DNA from: Paraphaeosphaeria minitans
Taxonomy: Eukaryota; Ascomycota; Dothideomycetes; Pleosporales; Didymosphaeriaceae
Reading direction: 5' to 3'
Assembly (NCBI GenBank): GCA_015832175.1
Contig: WJXW01000001.1
Coordinates: forward strand, 434,001-498,000
Length of the DNA: 64,000 nt
This document shows positions 46,005-56,281 of the stretch, piece by piece (the first letter of the stretch is position 1; every line of letters starts with the position of its first letter). A model generated the notes under the pieces. It did not search any database and had not been told where the DNA came from. It saw only the letters and a list, made by a program, of their open reading frames with translations. Position numbers and translations under genes: made by a program.

Positions 46005-47837
46005 TCACCTCCCCAACTCCTCGCCGAAACTCGCCGCCCTCCTCCTCCTCTCCCGCTCCACCACCTCCCCCCTGCTCCCGCTCTTCCTCAGCCTCTCCCC
46101 GCCCACCAGCACGCCGGACCCGCCCTCGGTGGGACTGCTCCGCTCGCTCGAATGCCCCGTCTTGCGCCGCCGCCGCACGAGCTGATACCCCCTATCCAGC
46201 TCGACCTCGACCGCGCAGCGCACCTTGAGCGCGCCGACGGCAGGCCACACGCTCTTCTCGCCCCTGCGGATCCAGTAGTCGAGCGCCTCCTCGGTCGGGT
46301 TCTCGAGCAGCCTGAAGAAGTCGCCCGGCGTGAGCTCCGGGACGAGCGTCAGGCTGGGGCCGGGGACGTTCTCGTCGAGCAGGAAGCGGCGGATGCTGGG
46401 GGGCAGGACGCCGAGCTCGTTGAGCTGCCCGAGGCGGTGCTGGATCTCCATGACGACGAGGCGCAGGACGGGCATGCCGAGCTGGTAGCGGCGGGCGTCC
46501 TGGCGGGGGTTCGGGCGGTGCAGGTCCGAGCGCAGGAAGGGGGCGAGGTAGGGGCGGGCCTGGGAGACGATGAAGTGGTTCACGTTGAAGAGCTCGGCGA
46601 TGCGGTGGAGGGGGGACTCGCGGGCGTCGGTAGCGTAGGCGGCGTGGGTCCAGGGGCGGAAGTGCGTGGTGAGCGAGGGCGACCAGGGCGCGATGGTGCC
46701 GGCGTCGTCTTTGCTGAGGAGCGTGACGCGCTTGTAGAGGGTCGACGAGGAGGCATTGGAGGCGAGGGCTGCGGACCAGATGAGCACGTTGGGCGCCGTC
46801 AGGTAGTTTAGGAGGTCTGGGACGCCGCCGCCACCCGTGGTGGAGACGGTGATGTTGAGGACGCGCTTGGTCTTGAGGTAGGCTTCTTCAAAGGTGAGGT
46901 CCGAGACGTTGGCGCGCACGACTTGTTCGAGCACGGAGACGTCGAGGAAGTAGCCGTCGCGGATGAAGCGCCTGATGCGGCGCATGAGGGTCTGATACCA
47001 TGTGCTCTGGCTCGATGCTTCGACCTTCTTGGTGAAGGCTGAGAGGTCGATGCTTTCGCCTTTGAGGAAGTCGAGCAGCTCGTCCTCGGTGTGGACGCCG
47101 ACGAGGGCTGCGATCAAGGCGCCGGTTGCGGTCCCGGAGATGATACGCGGTAGGAGGCCACGCAGATGGAGTGCTTTCACAACGCCCAGGTGGCAGAGAC
47201 CGAAGATGGCGCCACCCTGGAGCACCAGGACTGAGCGTCCGAAAGCCTGGCGCGTGTCGTGCAGCACATCCAGCTTGTTCTGGTTCGTGAGGCCGGAGTC
47301 TGCGGTCACCGGATAGCTCGTGACATACTCGACGGCGAGCGCGACTTGGGTGATGTAGTCCTCGATCAGCAGCTTCGTGCCTGCATATGCTCTGTTGAAC
47401 AGCCGCGGCGCTGTTATGTTCCCCAGATTCCGCACCAGGCCACTGCGCAGCAGCGACACAAGCCCCAGGATGTCATCCTCCTCGCGAGCGGTGATGATGG
47501 CCTGCAGCCGCTGGTATATAAGCCGGTAGTCGTAGTACTTGGACGTCGGATTCTGGCGCCACAGGTCGTAGCCAAGGACCTCGTCGAGCTGGAACGCCGC
47601 GGCCTCGTACTCCTCGTAGAGATTGGAGGCGGCGAGCGCTTCAAAGAGGACGTCGCGCGGCTTCTTCTGGGACCACCACGACGAGATTCTCTTGAGCCCT
47701 GGTATTAGCATGGCCAGAGGAAGGCGGCGCACAGAGACAAGACGTACCAGCTGCCAGAACAAGAACACGTCGAGAAGACAGGCCCATACGGTGCCTGCTA
47801 TGGCGGATAGATTAGCCCGCCCCGGATTTGACGGCAT
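46005..47837 (-). CDS. Patatin-like lipase-family protein, probably catalytically altered
   Basis: 610 residues in one open frame. Belongs to the fungal patatin-domain group related to yeast Tgl3/4/5 triacylglycerol lipases: N-terminal hydrophobic segment (VWACLLDVFLFW, about 18-29), a DUF3336-like region (YEEYEAAAFQLDEVLGYDLW, SKYYDYRLI, RNLG), then the patatin domain from about 204. The oxyanion motif is GGAIFG (208-213). The nucleophile elbow reads G235-T-A-T-G239 where the family has GxSxG, and the later segment before ELFNVNHFIVSQ has no Asp-Gly dyad. A possible 49-bp intron near 47,698-47,746 (GTACGT...CCAG) would shift frame and is not used. It may be a lipid-droplet or membrane pseudoenzyme; the function is inferred. 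Confidence 0.85.
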   Translation of the reverse strand: MPSNPGRANLSAIAGTVWACLLDVFLFWQLVRLVSVRRLPLAMLIPGLKRISSWWSQKKPRDVLFEALAASNLYEEYEAAAFQLDEVLGYDLWRQNPTSKYYDYRLIYQRLQAIITAREEDDILGLVSLLRSGLVRNLGNITAPRLFNRAYAGTKLLIEDYITQVALAVEYVTSYPVTADSGLTNQNKLDVLHDTRQAFGRSVLVLQGGAIFGLCHLGVVKALHLRGLLPRIISGTATGALIAALVGVHTEDELLDFLKGESIDLSAFTKKVEASSQSTWYQTLMRRIRRFIRDGYFLDVSVLEQVVRANVSDLTFEEAYLKTKRVLNITVSTTGGGGVPDLLNYLTAPNVLIWSAALASNASSSTLYKRVTLLSKDDAGTIAPWSPSLTTHFRPWTHAAYATDARESPLHRIAELFNVNHFIVSQARPYLAPFLRSDLHRPNPRQDARRYQLGMPVLRLVVMEIQHRLGQLNELGVLPPSIRRFLLDENVPGPSLTLVPELTPGDFFRLLENPTEEALDYWIRRGEKSVWPAVGALKVRCAVEVELDRGYQLVRRRRKTGHSSERSSPTEGGSGVLVGGERLRKSGSRGEVVERERRRRAASFGEELGR

Positions 47838-48416
47838 GCTGGCAGGTCCCGGTGATCGTCATCAGCGCTGGCTGCATCATTTGTTGCGGTCGGCGGGTGT
47901 GGATGCCTCTTGGAGCCATGCTGTGGGAACTGCCTTTCACATGCCATGCACGGGCCACAGTCTCACATGCCTGCATCATTCACAACAAGGACGCTGGCCA
48001 ACATCTAGCCGTTCTGCTCTTCCTTATGAGATAGATACTATGAGGAGATTCTCTCTGAATGATTTGCACGAAAACGCTATTCAGAAATATGCTAGTTCCA
48101 TTCCACCAGCGTCGGTAGCATCCAGTCGTGAAGGGGAACACACTGTCGAATTGGTCCGTAACCGACCTTGATGACAGTTAACATGAACGAGAGAACTGGT
48201 ACTGCACATCGTGCGCAGGCTCATGCTTCGCCGGGTCGTCGAAAGCCAGCGACTGAGTGACAAAGTTGGATCTGAGACTACGTATAGATGAATATGCGCG
48301 GCCTATTTACAACACACGGAAATACATGTACTAAAACAGTAGACCAGTCAAACATAGCAATCTGATCTGGCCAATATCGTACAACCAAAAGCAAGCCACA
48401 CGCAGTCTCAGACCGC
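47838..48416. other. Intergenic region
   Basis: Promoter side of the patatin-like gene and 3' flank of prolyl-tRNA synthetase. I see no gene, repeat or RNA in it. Confidence 0.6.
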
Positions 48417-50300
48417 TCAAAGCTGCCCCAACAACCGTTCGACCTCCCCCTTCACCCTACCTCGCTCAACGACCTTCTTGACTCCGAGCCTCCGACACTG
48501 CACCTCCACCTGCCCCGACTGCCACGATTTCCCCAACACCACAACAACCGGATATCCAATCAGATCAGCATCTCTCAGCTTCCACCCCAGACTCTTGCCC
48601 TCCCGATCATCAAGTACCACGTCGATCCCCTCCAGCGCATCATACACGCCCACGGCATCCTCATCCGCAACCTTCGGCGTCGTGACGACCACGGCTTCAA
48701 ACGGCGCGATAGCACGCGGCCAGTTCAGCCCCGCCGAGTCGACCAGCAGCGACGCGATGGAGCCGAGCAGCCGCGAGACGCCGATGCCGTGGCAGCCCAT
48801 GTGGATTGCTTCCTTTTGGGTGGAATGGGGAACGGCGACGAGCGCGGAGAGCGGATACGAGTAGCGTGTGCCCAGGTGGAAGGTGTGGGCTACTTCTATG
48901 GCTTTTTGCACGGCGAGGGTGCCGGTCGGGCAGCGGGGGCAGGGATCGCCAGGGCGGGTGAGGGAGATGTCAGCTTCGGCTTCATTTATGGTGGGTGTGG
49001 TGCTGGTGTCAGGCAGAAGTGTAGTCTTCTGGAGGTGGGCGAGGGAGGGGGAGTAGAGCGTTTGTTGAGTTTCGGTGGCGGGTAGGAGCTTCAAGAGGGT
49101 GGCGGGTTCGATGCCGGTGTCGAGGTCGGGGTAGATGCGTTTCACGGCGTGCAGGTTGACGAAGGAGGATATGGTATCCCAGGACGGTTGGGCTTCCGCG
49201 GGCATTTCAGACGACCGCGCGATGACAATGCTGATGGCTGTTTTCCTGTCCAAAGTGATACCCGTGAAGACGAGCGGTGGCGAAGGTCCCTCTGGTGCGA
49301 TGATAGCAGCAAGGTCGGTCTGCGGCGCGGGCTTCTCCACGAGCTCCTCGTTCGCGACGTAGCTGCAAGAGTTGCAGGACCAGACGTTGTCCTCGCCTTT
49401 CGGGGAGACGAAGTGGTACTCGTGGCTGAGCTTGCCGCCCATGTTGCCGGAGTCTGCGTCGGCGACTAGATAGGGCAGCTTGAGTTCGTCGAAGAGGTTG
49501 GTGTAGGCCTGGCGGACTTCTTTGTATGTGTTGAGTGCGGTCTCGTGCGACCAATCGAACGTGTAGAGGTCCTTCATCATGAATTCTTTTGCTCGGAGGA
49601 GGCCTTGTCGCGGTCTCTTCTCGTCTCTGTATTTCCGTCCGGTCTGGTAGAGACGCAGTGGGAGATCTTTGTACGACTGTACCATGCTCGCTACGAGAGC
49701 TGTGATTTCCTCTTCGTGCGTGGGTGCAAGGAGGAATCCAGATTCTCTGCGGTCGTTGATCCGTAGGAGCTCTGAGTTGCTGGAGTATCGCCCTGTTTGT
49801 TTCCAGAGCTCTTCTGTACTTATGTGGGACAACGAGACTTTCGAGGCACCAATTGAGGACATGTGCTTGTCTATTAGACTTTCGAGCTTGTTTTGTACTC
49901 GGAGGCCTAAAGGAAGTAGATGGAAGACTCCGGAGTGAGCCTGCACGTGATGAGTTTGTGCTTTCCAGTGGCCGGTCGACGCTGGCTGGGAAGACATACC
50001 TGTCGGAGAAATCCACCCTTAAGTAGAAGTGAGTGGGAGTCATCTGTTTATATTTGAGTGAAATATTCATTGGTTCTGGTGATGTGCTAACCTTGCTCTC
50101 CATCTTGGGGTGATATGCCTCCTGTTGGTGCCCAGAATTTTGACAATCGACTTCTGGAATCTGTCTAGGCAAAGAACTAAGCAAGATGCGCTACCATGCA
50201 GATCATCAAAGAGATATCTCACTGTCAAGAATCGAGCATTGTAGTTTGGTCTTGTTGCTAGACTCGCTCGATACGCGCTCCTCCAGATATACGCTCTCAT
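48417..50300 (-). CDS. Mitochondrial prolyl-tRNA synthetase
   Basis: Charges mitochondrial tRNA-Pro with proline. Four exons on the minus strand: 50223-50300, 50092-50164, 50000-50043 and 48417-49940, giving 572 residues; introns are 58, 48 and 59 bp. Exon 1 (MRAYIWRSAYRASLATRPNY plus NARFLT) is a basic, acid-free, amphipathic-looking mitochondrial presequence. The small exons give RSRLSKFWAPTGGIS, DDSH and GFLRQ, continuing into AHSGVFHLLPLGLR, which fixes the joins. Class II motif 2 is GRKYRDEKRPRQGLLRAKEF at about 165-184; motif 3 is GCHGIGVSRLLGS near the C-terminal third; the anticodon-binding domain ends the protein. It is the bacterial-type enzyme with an inserted region between motifs 2 and 3. 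An ATG at 49997 would discard the conserved N-terminus and read through intron 3. Confidence 0.93.
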
Positions 50301-50592
50301 TGGCGCGCAGGTTTTATGAGATTCAATCGAGCTTAAAAAAAGATATCATGCGGAGCATAGGTTACTGTACAGAAAAAGAAGGAAGCAAAAAGAAAGCACT
50401 TCTGTTGGAATTGATGGATGGCAGTTGCTTGCGAGAGGAAGACCGCGGGTGGCCCGAGCGCCAAGTTTCTCGAGCGACGGCGGAAAGATTTCCAGACCAG
50501 CATCTCCATCTCCATTGCGTGTCGACGACACATCACGTACGGCACCGCCTCCAAGATCAGCAGTCTGTATCCAGAGCTGACAGACCACCAGA
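50301..50592. promoter_or_regulatory. Shared divergent promoter of two mitochondrial translation genes
   Basis: Only 292 bp separate the start codons of mitochondrial prolyl-tRNA synthetase (minus) and uL10m (plus). All 5' UTR and promoter signals of both must lie here or inside the genes. An A-run at about 50,335-50,341 and purine-rich sequence at about 50,375-50,400 are the only visible low-complexity elements. Co-regulation is an inference. Confidence 0.6.
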
Positions 50593-51627
50593 ATGCCACC
50601 CCGAATACGGCTCCGACCATGCGCTCTGCGTCTCCGCAACGCTGCACCGCTCAGCAACCCCCTCTGCGCATCTTATGCCTCGCTCGCACCAGCAACAGCA
50701 ACAACCCCAGCGCCGGCAATTGACCCAACGCGGGCTGCTGCCCCGATTCTGCGATACCCGCCTACGCAACCGCCCTCGCACAAGCCGCCACAGGTCCGCA
50801 AGACGCAGTTGCACCGCACATATCAGTCCGTCCTCAAATCATCGCCCTTGATCCTGCTATTCCAACACAACAACGTCAAAGCGGTAGAATGGATGAGCAT
50901 ACGGAGGGAACTTGCAACCGCGCTGCGGAAATTGGACGCTGAGAGAGCGAAGAATGGCTACGAGGGCTTGATCGGAGACCAGATCAAGTTCCAGGTCATA
51001 ACCACGAGCATCTTCGCCAGCGCACTGCGCGTGGTGGAGTTCTTCAAGCCCGAGGAGAACACAATGGACCATGTGCAGCACCCCACGGACCCACAGACAG
51101 CGACGAGCGCGCAGATCCCGCAGACTTCGAACTCGCCCGAAGACGAGGCCTTCAAGCACGGCCTGAGCAGGAGAGCGTGGGAAGTGGCCTCGAACCGCAA
51201 GCTCAAGAGCGAGCTCGAGCCGCTTCTCTCAGGTCCCCTGGCTATCCTCACCTTCCCGGACGTATCGCCACAGTATCTCAAGACCGTGCTCTCCATCGTT
51301 GCGCCCTCGCCGCCCAACTTCCCTGCGCCCAAGCGCAAGGCGAACCCCTCATACTTCGAACCAGAGGTGCAGTCCGGGCTGCAGAAGCTCATGCTCCTGG
51401 GTGCCCGAGTAGAGGGCAAGGTGTTCGACTCAGAAGGCACGAAGTGGGTCGGTGGCATCGACGGCGGTATCGACGGACTGAGGGCACAGCTTGTCCACAT
51501 GCTGCAAGGTGTTGGTGGCCAGCTCACGGGTGCTCTGGAAGGCGCCAGCAAGAGTCTTTACCTCACGGTCGAGGGCCGGAGAATGGACATGGAGGACAAG
51601 GAGAAGGGTGACAAGCCGGCAGAGTAA
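50593..51627 (+). CDS. MRPL11: Mitochondrial ribosomal protein uL10m
   Basis: Large-subunit protein of the mitochondrial ribosome, stalk base (bacterial L10; yeast Mrpl11). 344 residues, no intron. The N-terminus (MPPRIRLRPCALRLRNAAPL) is Arg-rich with no acidic residue, as for import. The L10-like core begins about residue 75 (RTYQSVLKSSPLILLFQHNN, VEWMSIRRELA), followed by FASALRVVEFF and GPLAILTF. A polar insertion (about 155-185) is rich in Pro, Thr and Gln. It is head-to-head with the mitochondrial prolyl-tRNA synthetase gene and converges on the HIT gene. The assignment rests on overall similarity rather than a catalytic motif. Confidence 0.82.
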   Translation: MPPRIRLRPCALRLRNAAPLSNPLCASYASLAPATATTPAPAIDPTRAAAPILRYPPTQPPSHKPPQVRKTQLHRTYQSVLKSSPLILLFQHNNVKAVEWMSIRRELATALRKLDAERAKNGYEGLIGDQIKFQVITTSIFASALRVVEFFKPEENTMDHVQHPTDPQTATSAQIPQTSNSPEDEAFKHGLSRRAWEVASNRKLKSELEPLLSGPLAILTFPDVSPQYLKTVLSIVAPSPPNFPAPKRKANPSYFEPEVQSGLQKLMLLGARVEGKVFDSEGTKWVGGIDGGIDGLRAQLVHMLQGVGGQLTGALEGASKSLYLTVEGRRMDMEDKEKGDKPAE

Positions 51628-51844
51628 AAGCCTTTGCTTCGAGAGTCTTGTATAAGCATTCGGAGCGGATTATGTATAAATATTGTACAGGTGTCGTAGT
51701 AGTACGGATTAAAGACACGAGTCTTCGTTGCATGTATAATACACCGCGGTTTGTCGAACCAAAAGATGCATCCGAGATCCAGTGCAGGGTGACCATGTCG
51801 AGGTATCAGCAAGATGTTCATCGCCACAAGGCCTCCGTCCGCGT

Positions 51845-52615
51845 CTATAACTTCGGCCGTTCGTTCATCTTCGCAATCTCCTCCCTCAGCACCTTCCTCA
51901 TCTCCCCTGCCAACCGCACACCTTCCTCGTCGTCCAACTCATCCCTCTGCCCCCGCCCAAACATGGTCCAACTCCTGCTCTTGATCTCCGGTCTTGACTC
52001 CGGCCTGGGGATAATGTGGAAGTGCACATGCGGCACCACCTGTGCAGCTCGCGCGCCTGTCCGCTGTCAACACTGTCCCATCCCCTTCGACCCTTCCACC
52101 GCAGGACCGCGAGCGGCGCCCCGAATCCTCCCACGGGAAAGGAGAAATGTCAAAAAAAAACGCACCGTTGTTCTGCACAATGTTCCAGTCCGTCACGCCC
52201 GCCACCCGGCTCACGACCCGCGACAGCACCGGAAGCCAGAAACCTGTCTCTTACCGTCAGCGGCCATCCCATCCCATCGCCTCAGGTCGCCGGCCCGCCC
52301 TCGAAACTCACCCATCTCCCTCCCTTCCGCAGCCCCCATGTCCCCGACTTTGACCCGATGCCCCCTCGTCGCAACAAGCAAATGCCCCCCCACCATGGGC
52401 AGGATATCCAGGAACGCAACTACATCCCTGCTGGCGAGGACGACGAAGCTTCCCGGGGTAGTCCTCTCGGGAACCACGTCTCCAGACGGCACGCAGCCCA
52501 GCAAGTCGTCGGAGCGGGAAGACGTCCAGAGTAGCGACGAGGAGTGTGGATGCGCGGCGGCGATGGAGCAGAAGGGGCAGGCATCTACCGGGTAGTGCAA
52601 GTCGAGCTCGTCCAT
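51845..52615 (-). CDS. HIT-family nucleotide-binding protein
   Basis: Small hydrolase or transferase acting on nucleotide phosphoramidates or dinucleotides. Exons 52312-52615, 52166-52243 and 51845-52056 give 197 residues; introns are 68 and 109 bp. The N-terminus has a zinc-type Cys pair (C13PFC16, as in Hint proteins). Next come VVLASRDVVAFLDILPMVGG and GHLLVATRGH, then in exon 2 GVTDWNIVQNNG, and in exon 3 the histidine triad H137VH139FH141II. All three His are present. The C-terminus is charged (RDELDDEEGVRLAGEMRKVL). It is longer than typical Hint (about 120-140). Whether it is Hint- or Fhit-like cannot be settled by eye. The three pieces join in phase only with the introns given. Confidence 0.9.
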
Positions 52616-53772
52616 GGTGTGGTGGTGTGGGCGACCGGGGCTAGCTGTGCATGTCGAGGTCTCGTCGAGGAACGAAACAATGGTTCACCTACCTACCTAC
52701 CTACCTACCTACCTACCTACCTACCTGCGAAGGTACGAAAGGTGGATACGTAACCGCCGCAAGACCCTTGACACGAAAAGTGCGGACAGGGTTATGTTCT
52801 CAGACAAGCAAGCCTGCACGCGGATCTGGTGGCAGACGAGCGGAAGTGCTCCCTCGATGGACGGCTGTGAATGCAGTGGACTTCCGACTACCTACCTGGG
52901 CTAGCCGTGCGGGCGTTGCCGAGGTCCAACGTCCATTCCAGTCCGCGTCCACGTCCACGTTCACATCCACGTCCACGCTCACGGCGACCCGACCGTGTTC
53001 GTACGTGCCGTGGCGTGTTGACGCATAGCGTCGTCGCGACTACAATTGCGACTGCGACTGCAACCCAAGCGCGGTTGCAATCGAGGCAGCACGCAGCCGC
53101 CTCCATCCATGGTGCAGCCGAAGCTGGCAGGATAGGCATCATGCCGTGCCGAAGCTTGGAGTGACACTGCATCGGAGAGCGCAACATTTGAACTTTTGAA
53201 GCGTATTCGTGTTGTTTACCAAGAAGCCGTCATACGTACAAAGCAACGCCCAGGTGATATAGAACACGAAACTACATCAAACGCTTGAAACACGGCTGGC
53301 TCACAGACAGACGAGGCTCGCATTGCCTGCTCATAAACACATCCCGCCAAAGCAGTGTGTAGCCCTCCCATGCCCACACTACCATATTCCCCTACGAATG
53401 CGTCTCGGAGCCAGCCTCTCTCAAAAATGAAGTTAGGAGATGCTGCAATGAGACTGAGAAAACCCGTATGCGCCATCATGAGAAAGAAACAGACATGAAG
53501 ACGCCATCGAACTCCAAGGGTAAAAATTTGGCATCAAAACAAAAGCGACATGCAAACCCTCCGAGCTAACCAATTGCGTCCCTTTTATTAACGCCGATCC
53601 GTATGAGATGGCCAAAATGCAGGCATGGCAGGGAGCGGTGCAACCACAACCCAATGCCGGTTGATTGCAATGAAGCTTCCTAGGGCCGAAGGATTCCGAA
53701 GGTATACCCGGTGCTGCAACATGCTGCATCATGCGAGAACGACTAGCATGCCCACACGAGCTCACCGGTGAC
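52616..53772. other. Intergenic region with CCTA microsatellite
   Basis: A (CCTA)n run of about 10 units at about 52,688-52,726 lies in the 5' region of the HIT gene. A CCACGT-rich stretch lies at about 52,940-52,985. The remainder to 53772 is the 3' flank of the cyclin gene and the HIT promoter side. No gene is supported. Confidence 0.65.
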
Positions 53773-55368
53773 TCATGCCTTGGAGGAGCTGTCTTGCAGG
53801 GCGTTGCCGTACTGCGCAACATACTTCTTACACCATGAGCGGAGTACGATGGAGGCTATCACCGTCAGCATGAATACTTGGCTCAAAACATCGCTCGACT
53901 TACCCTTCATAAACTTCTTGCTAGCGTACTTCTTGAAGAAAGCCTCGTGGAGGACAGGACCGGAAAGGTAGTCGATCATGAGCTCGAGGACGGGCTGGAT
54001 CTCCTCCTCGGTGTAACCAGCATAGTACGACAGAGTCGCATCCCATGGACCGCGGTCCAGTACGAGTCGCGAGAGGTACATGGCAGCGGCGGCGACCTGG
54101 CTAGGGGGGTGGGCAATGAAGCGGTGATCCAAGCAACCAATCTCAAGCAAGTACTTGCCGAGAGTACGGGTCTGGATGTCGTAGTTGTCTGCCTTTGATA
54201 TCCGGCGGAGAAAGTTCATCGGGTTGGGATAGCTCAGGTCGTAGTCGAGGGCTGAGAGGACGAAGCGCTCCGCGCTGAGTATCTCCTCCTCCGTAAAGCC
54301 ATCGTCTGCAACATGCCGGAAGTTCTGCACATGTGGTGACAGGACCTCCTCGTACTTGGACGCGATGAACATAGCGGTAACGCCAACGAGCTGGAGACGG
54401 TCCAGCTGTACAATCTTGGTGGAAAGGAAGCGGTCGATGATGTTGACGGCGAGGAAGAGCGTCTCCGGTAGAAGGCGGAAGCGCGTGTGGACTTCGAGCA
54501 ACCAGTCGACAAGGATACCACGCATCTTCCACTCGAGCTCGTTCTGGTTGTCCATGTAATCGGGATTGGCCATGGTGGAGATCTCAAGCTCCTTCAGGTA
54601 CTCGAAGATCTCACCCACATACTCGGAGACCATGAGCGGGTCATCGACATCCTCAATATCGAGATCTGGGATCTTTTCCTCCTCAATGACGGGCTCCGGG
54701 ATGACAACGGGAACTTCCTTGGTCTTCGGGGCGGCCTTGCTGTCTTCGGCCTTGACATTTGTGGGAGGCTCAATGTTCTCCTCCTCTTCGGGGTCCTCCT
54801 TCACAGAGTCGGGCGCGATGAGCTGGCGCTTCTTGGTCGGGCCAGCAATGCCTGAGCCAGGAGCTGGGCGCTTGGAGCCGGACGAGTTGACATTCTTCTC
54901 TTTGGGCGCGAGTACGGAACGCGCTTGCTTGGTCTGAGAGCTCTTGGTGACCTTGGTCGGGTGTGCTGCTTGTGCCAGTGCGCTCTTGGCCACAGAAGGC
55001 TTCTTGTTCTCCTTCGCGTCTTTTGAAGCGCCGACGCCCTCGGTCTTGATCGAGTTGGTCCGATCACCCAGTGCTACACGCTTCCGAGCCTGACCGGCGG
55101 GTGCGAGTGCAGACTGTGACTTCTTGGTAGTCAAAGCCTGCGCCTTTTTGGGCACGTCACCAACAGAGTCCATGGCAGCGGACTTTGCACGCGTCAACCG
55201 CTGTGTACCTACGTTCTCATCGTTCTCGTTGGTGACGGCACGCTGCCGGAGGTTACGAGCCTATGTGGTCACATCAGTGACCCGTATAATAAAGATGAAC
55301 GGCCCGTCGCACCGTGCCGCGACGACGTGGGTTGGGCGTGACACGAGAATACGTACCGCTGGAGGCAT
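53773..55368 (-). CDS. nimE: G2/mitotic-specific cyclin B (NimE-like)
   Basis: Regulatory subunit of the Cdk1 kinase that drives mitotic entry, in the nucleus and at spindle poles. Exons 55357-55368, 53904-55260 and 53773-53855 give 483 residues. Exon 1 is only 12 nt (MPPA), joined over a 96-bp intron to ARNLRQRAVTNENDENVG, the usual fungal cyclin B opening. A destruction box RVALGDRTN lies at 65-73. The acidic linker ends in DIEDVDDPLMVSEYVGEIF; the cyclin box starts at Met250 (MRGILVDWLLEVHTRFRLLP), followed by the C-terminal cyclin fold (CLDHRF, PPSQVAAAAMYLSR). The last intron (53856-53903, 48 bp, CTGAC branch point) is in frame and stop-free; splicing restores KKFMKASIVLRSW. It is divergent from uL2m. 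The symbol is by similarity. Confidence 0.94.
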
Positions 55369-56281
55369 GACGAGCAATATTAGGTATACTGAGCAAGGCT
55401 AGAATGGAGGCCGGGATATTGTATCTATGTACTAGGGCGTGGAGTGTATACAGGTTTTGTTATGATGCACTGCCAGGTGTTAGCAGCAGCCCAGGAAGAA
55501 CGCGTAACAGCCGGAGAACAGGCACAGATTGACACAAGAGGAACGCCCATCACGCGAGTAGGCATGCAACGACGTGGTCGACGGAGTCTGATGTAGTGTT
55601 GGCGGATATTGACGTACCAGACACGCTTTATGGGATGCGACAGCGATGGTGAAATGACGTGTGGGATGGGAGAAGCGGCGTGGGAAGATGACGCCGGCGA
55701 CGTCGAAGGGACAAGTCGAAGTCCGGCTCCAATGGCGCTGTGGTGTCGGGCGGAGGGCGGAGAAGAGCTGCACCGGAGGTGTGTTGATGAGGGTAGATGT
55801 CGAGAGCGGTTTGTTTTGGTGTGCAGGCTTGAGGGTTAGGTAAGCGACTATGCGCCAACAACGCGCGAAGAACCCGACGTGAACGAGGCTGGGGTGTGGA
55901 GCCAATGAAGAACGCGTATCGTCACTCACCACAAAAACGGCCACGTCGGACGCGCAAGAATCGGGAGGGCTTGGGGTTGGAGATGCTGGAAGGCAATGGG
56001 CGCGCAGCAGCTCTTTTGGGGTTCGCAGAGCGGGATTATAGCAGTGGAGGGCGCGCAGAGGTAAAGGCGCAGGTCGGTAGGCAGTGGCAGGCACGTAGCG
56101 GTCGGTCGTTGTTGCCCGGCCGTCGCGCCGTGCAACTTGCAGGGGTGTCTCGAGACTAGCCATTCCGGGACATGCCTGAGAATTTCGGGAGCTTCACCTA
56201 TCAACCACATCGATACCACCGTAACGCGACCCCATTGCGCCGTCTGTCCTGTCCCGAGGCCATCGAGGCCATCTTCGAACC
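55369..56281. promoter_or_regulatory. Shared 5' region of cyclin B and uL2m
   Basis: 913 bp between two divergent start codons. Long frames on either strand (for example 55480-56163 minus) have no recognisable domain and overlap each other, and the cyclin gene needs a 5' UTR here, so I read it as non-coding. No specific binding site is claimed. Confidence 0.55.

Noticed and set aside
47698..47746. Candidate 49-bp intron in the patatin-like gene (GTACGT...CTAAT...CCAG)
   Set aside because: Signals are decent, but removal shifts the frame and destroys the downstream conserved region, while the unspliced frame is open and sensible. Transcript data could reopen this.
55480..56163. A 227-codon minus-strand open frame between cyclin B and uL2m
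   Set aside because: No recognisable domain, Pro/Ser/Thr-rich composition, overlaps other frames, and lies where the 5' UTR of cyclin B must be.
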